Shown piece after piece: positions 63,486-64,000 of a stretch of DNA of 64,000 nt. A program made the translations under genes and the position numbers. The first letter of the stretch is position 1, and the number at the start of each line of letters is the position of its first letter. Below the pieces are notes generated by a model that worked only from the letters and a program-made list of their open reading frames with translations, made no database searches and had not been told where the DNA came from. Where the stretch lies: the NCBI GenBank assembly GCA_005503055.1, contig SCOX01000001.1, forward strand, positions 248,001 to 312,000, in the 5' to 3' direction. The stretch is from Lysobacteraceae bacterium P. Lineage in GTDB: Bacteria > Pseudomonadota > Gammaproteobacteria > Xanthomonadales > Xanthomonadaceae.

Positions 63486-64000
63486 TCAATGGCGCTTGAG
63501 CATGTCGTCGCGTGACTGCTCCGCGCGTGATGCGCCGATTGCGGTCTCCACCTGTTTCACCTCTTCCGGCGGCGGTAGCACCGCCGGCAGACCGAGCGAC
63601 TGGATCCACAGCTCCCGAGCCCAGCCCTTCGTGTGGTAGAGGTGATGATCCTCGTCTTTCTCGACGGCCTCATAGGCCTGCTTGAGGATGTCGGCGTAAT
63701 CGGCCTTCGCCTTCAGCGCGACCTGGCCGATGAGTTCCCAGTTCGAATGATCCTTGGTTTCGGCCAGCACCACGCATTCGGCCGCGACGAGCTCCGCGGC
63801 GGCGGGGTCCGCCTTCTTCATCGCCATCTCGATCGCGGCAACGAGGGACGCGCCCAGGTGGGCAACCACGGCGCGTCCCGGGCTTTGCTCTTCGGTGTCC
63901 ATGCCCAGTTGCTGGAACACACGCGTTAGTACTTCCTCGTGCGTCCTGGTTTCGTCCAGATATTCCTTGAACTCTTTTTTCAGGTCCGGGTTCTGTGCGG
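63486..64000 (-). CDS. Ferritin-like (DUF892-like) protein, 5' end outside window
   Basis: The frame stays open to the window edge, so the apparent GTG start at 63920 is not the true one. The visible 171 residues are all helical. KEFKEYLDETRTHEEVLTRV followed by FQQLGM resembles the second helix of DUF892/YciE-like ferritin folds, then AIEMAMKKADPAAAELVAAE and QAYEAVEKDEDHHLYH. Such proteins are stress-related; the assignment is tentative. Confidence 0.55.
   Translation of the reverse strand, partial: AQNPDLKKEFKEYLDETRTHEEVLTRVFQQLGMDTEEQSPGRAVVAHLGASLVAAIEMAMKKADPAAAELVAAECVVLAETKDHSNWELIGQVALKAKADYADILKQAYEAVEKDEDHHLYHTKGWARELWIQSLGLPAVLPPPEEVKQVETAIGASRAEQSRDDMLKRH

Noticed and set aside
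63486-63920. Complete 144-residue gene starting at GTG 63920
   Set aside because: The frame is open and protein-like beyond that codon to the window edge, so the gene is partial.

Overview
This window is high-GC gammaproteobacterial DNA, most likely from the Xanthomonadaceae/Lysobacteraceae (inference: Lysobacter or a close relative). Supporting signs are the guaB-guaA pair, prpF/acnD, the divergent ppsA/ppsR pair, a copL-copA-copB copper operon, and intergenic repeats of the GGGATTCGGGATTCG and TCATCCCCGCGGAGGCGGGGA types that are common in xanthomonads.

Region 1 (1-17177) is core chromosome: a partial alpha/beta hydrolase, DUF1244, folD, guaB, guaA, prpF, an SRPBCC protein, acnD, tadA, a DUF2721 membrane protein, orn, an MscS channel, ppsA, ppsR, a DUF1249 gene, then tRNA-Ala(GGC) and tRNA-Glu(TTC).

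Region 2 (17160-52295) is a P2-type prophage of about 35.1 kb integrated in the 3' end of tRNA-Glu by a large serine recombinase, an unusual integrase for a P2-like phage. It carries the integrase, a chain of small early genes, a primase-helicase, an Ogr-like zinc-finger activator, a small HTH protein and a divergent repressor. A DUF1254 lipoprotein cargo gene follows, lying beside a second, broken copy of the gpD 3' end. The full P2 tail/lysis/head set (D U T E' E FII FI W V, H I J, S R Rz/Rz1 lysin holins X L M N O, then P Q on the other strand) comes next. The tail-sheath gene FI is frameshifted. Three late operons each have a TGT-N13-ACA palindrome in front, as expected for Ogr-type activation. 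Beyond the portal gene, where P2 keeps old and tin, is a lower-GC module: GHKL ATPase, methyltransferase-like protein, C5 DNA methyltransferase and Vsr endonuclease. It is a strong candidate anti-phage system. A cluster of GGTTAC/GTAACC motifs follows.

Region 3 (52286-56248) is an array of two att-bounded cassettes of 1,991 and 1,953 bp next to the prophage. One carries a metal-resistance set (GDCCVxC protein, mercury-transporter-like protein, MerR regulator, YnfA) and the other an arylsulfatase. Each cassette, like the prophage, ends in the same arrangement: a remnant of the native integrase C-terminal tail followed by the core ATCCCCGTGG. The last core carries the original tRNA-Glu downstream flank and its rho-independent terminator. 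This looks like serial accretion of related elements, or capture of cassettes, at one tRNA gene. Joining the outer ends rebuilds a symmetrical attP of about 48 bp with 12-bp inverted arms.

Region 4 (56249-64000) is chromosome again: the copper cluster cueR - copA (P-type ATPase), copB - copA (multicopper oxidase) - copL, then a LuxR-type response regulator and a partial ferritin-like gene.
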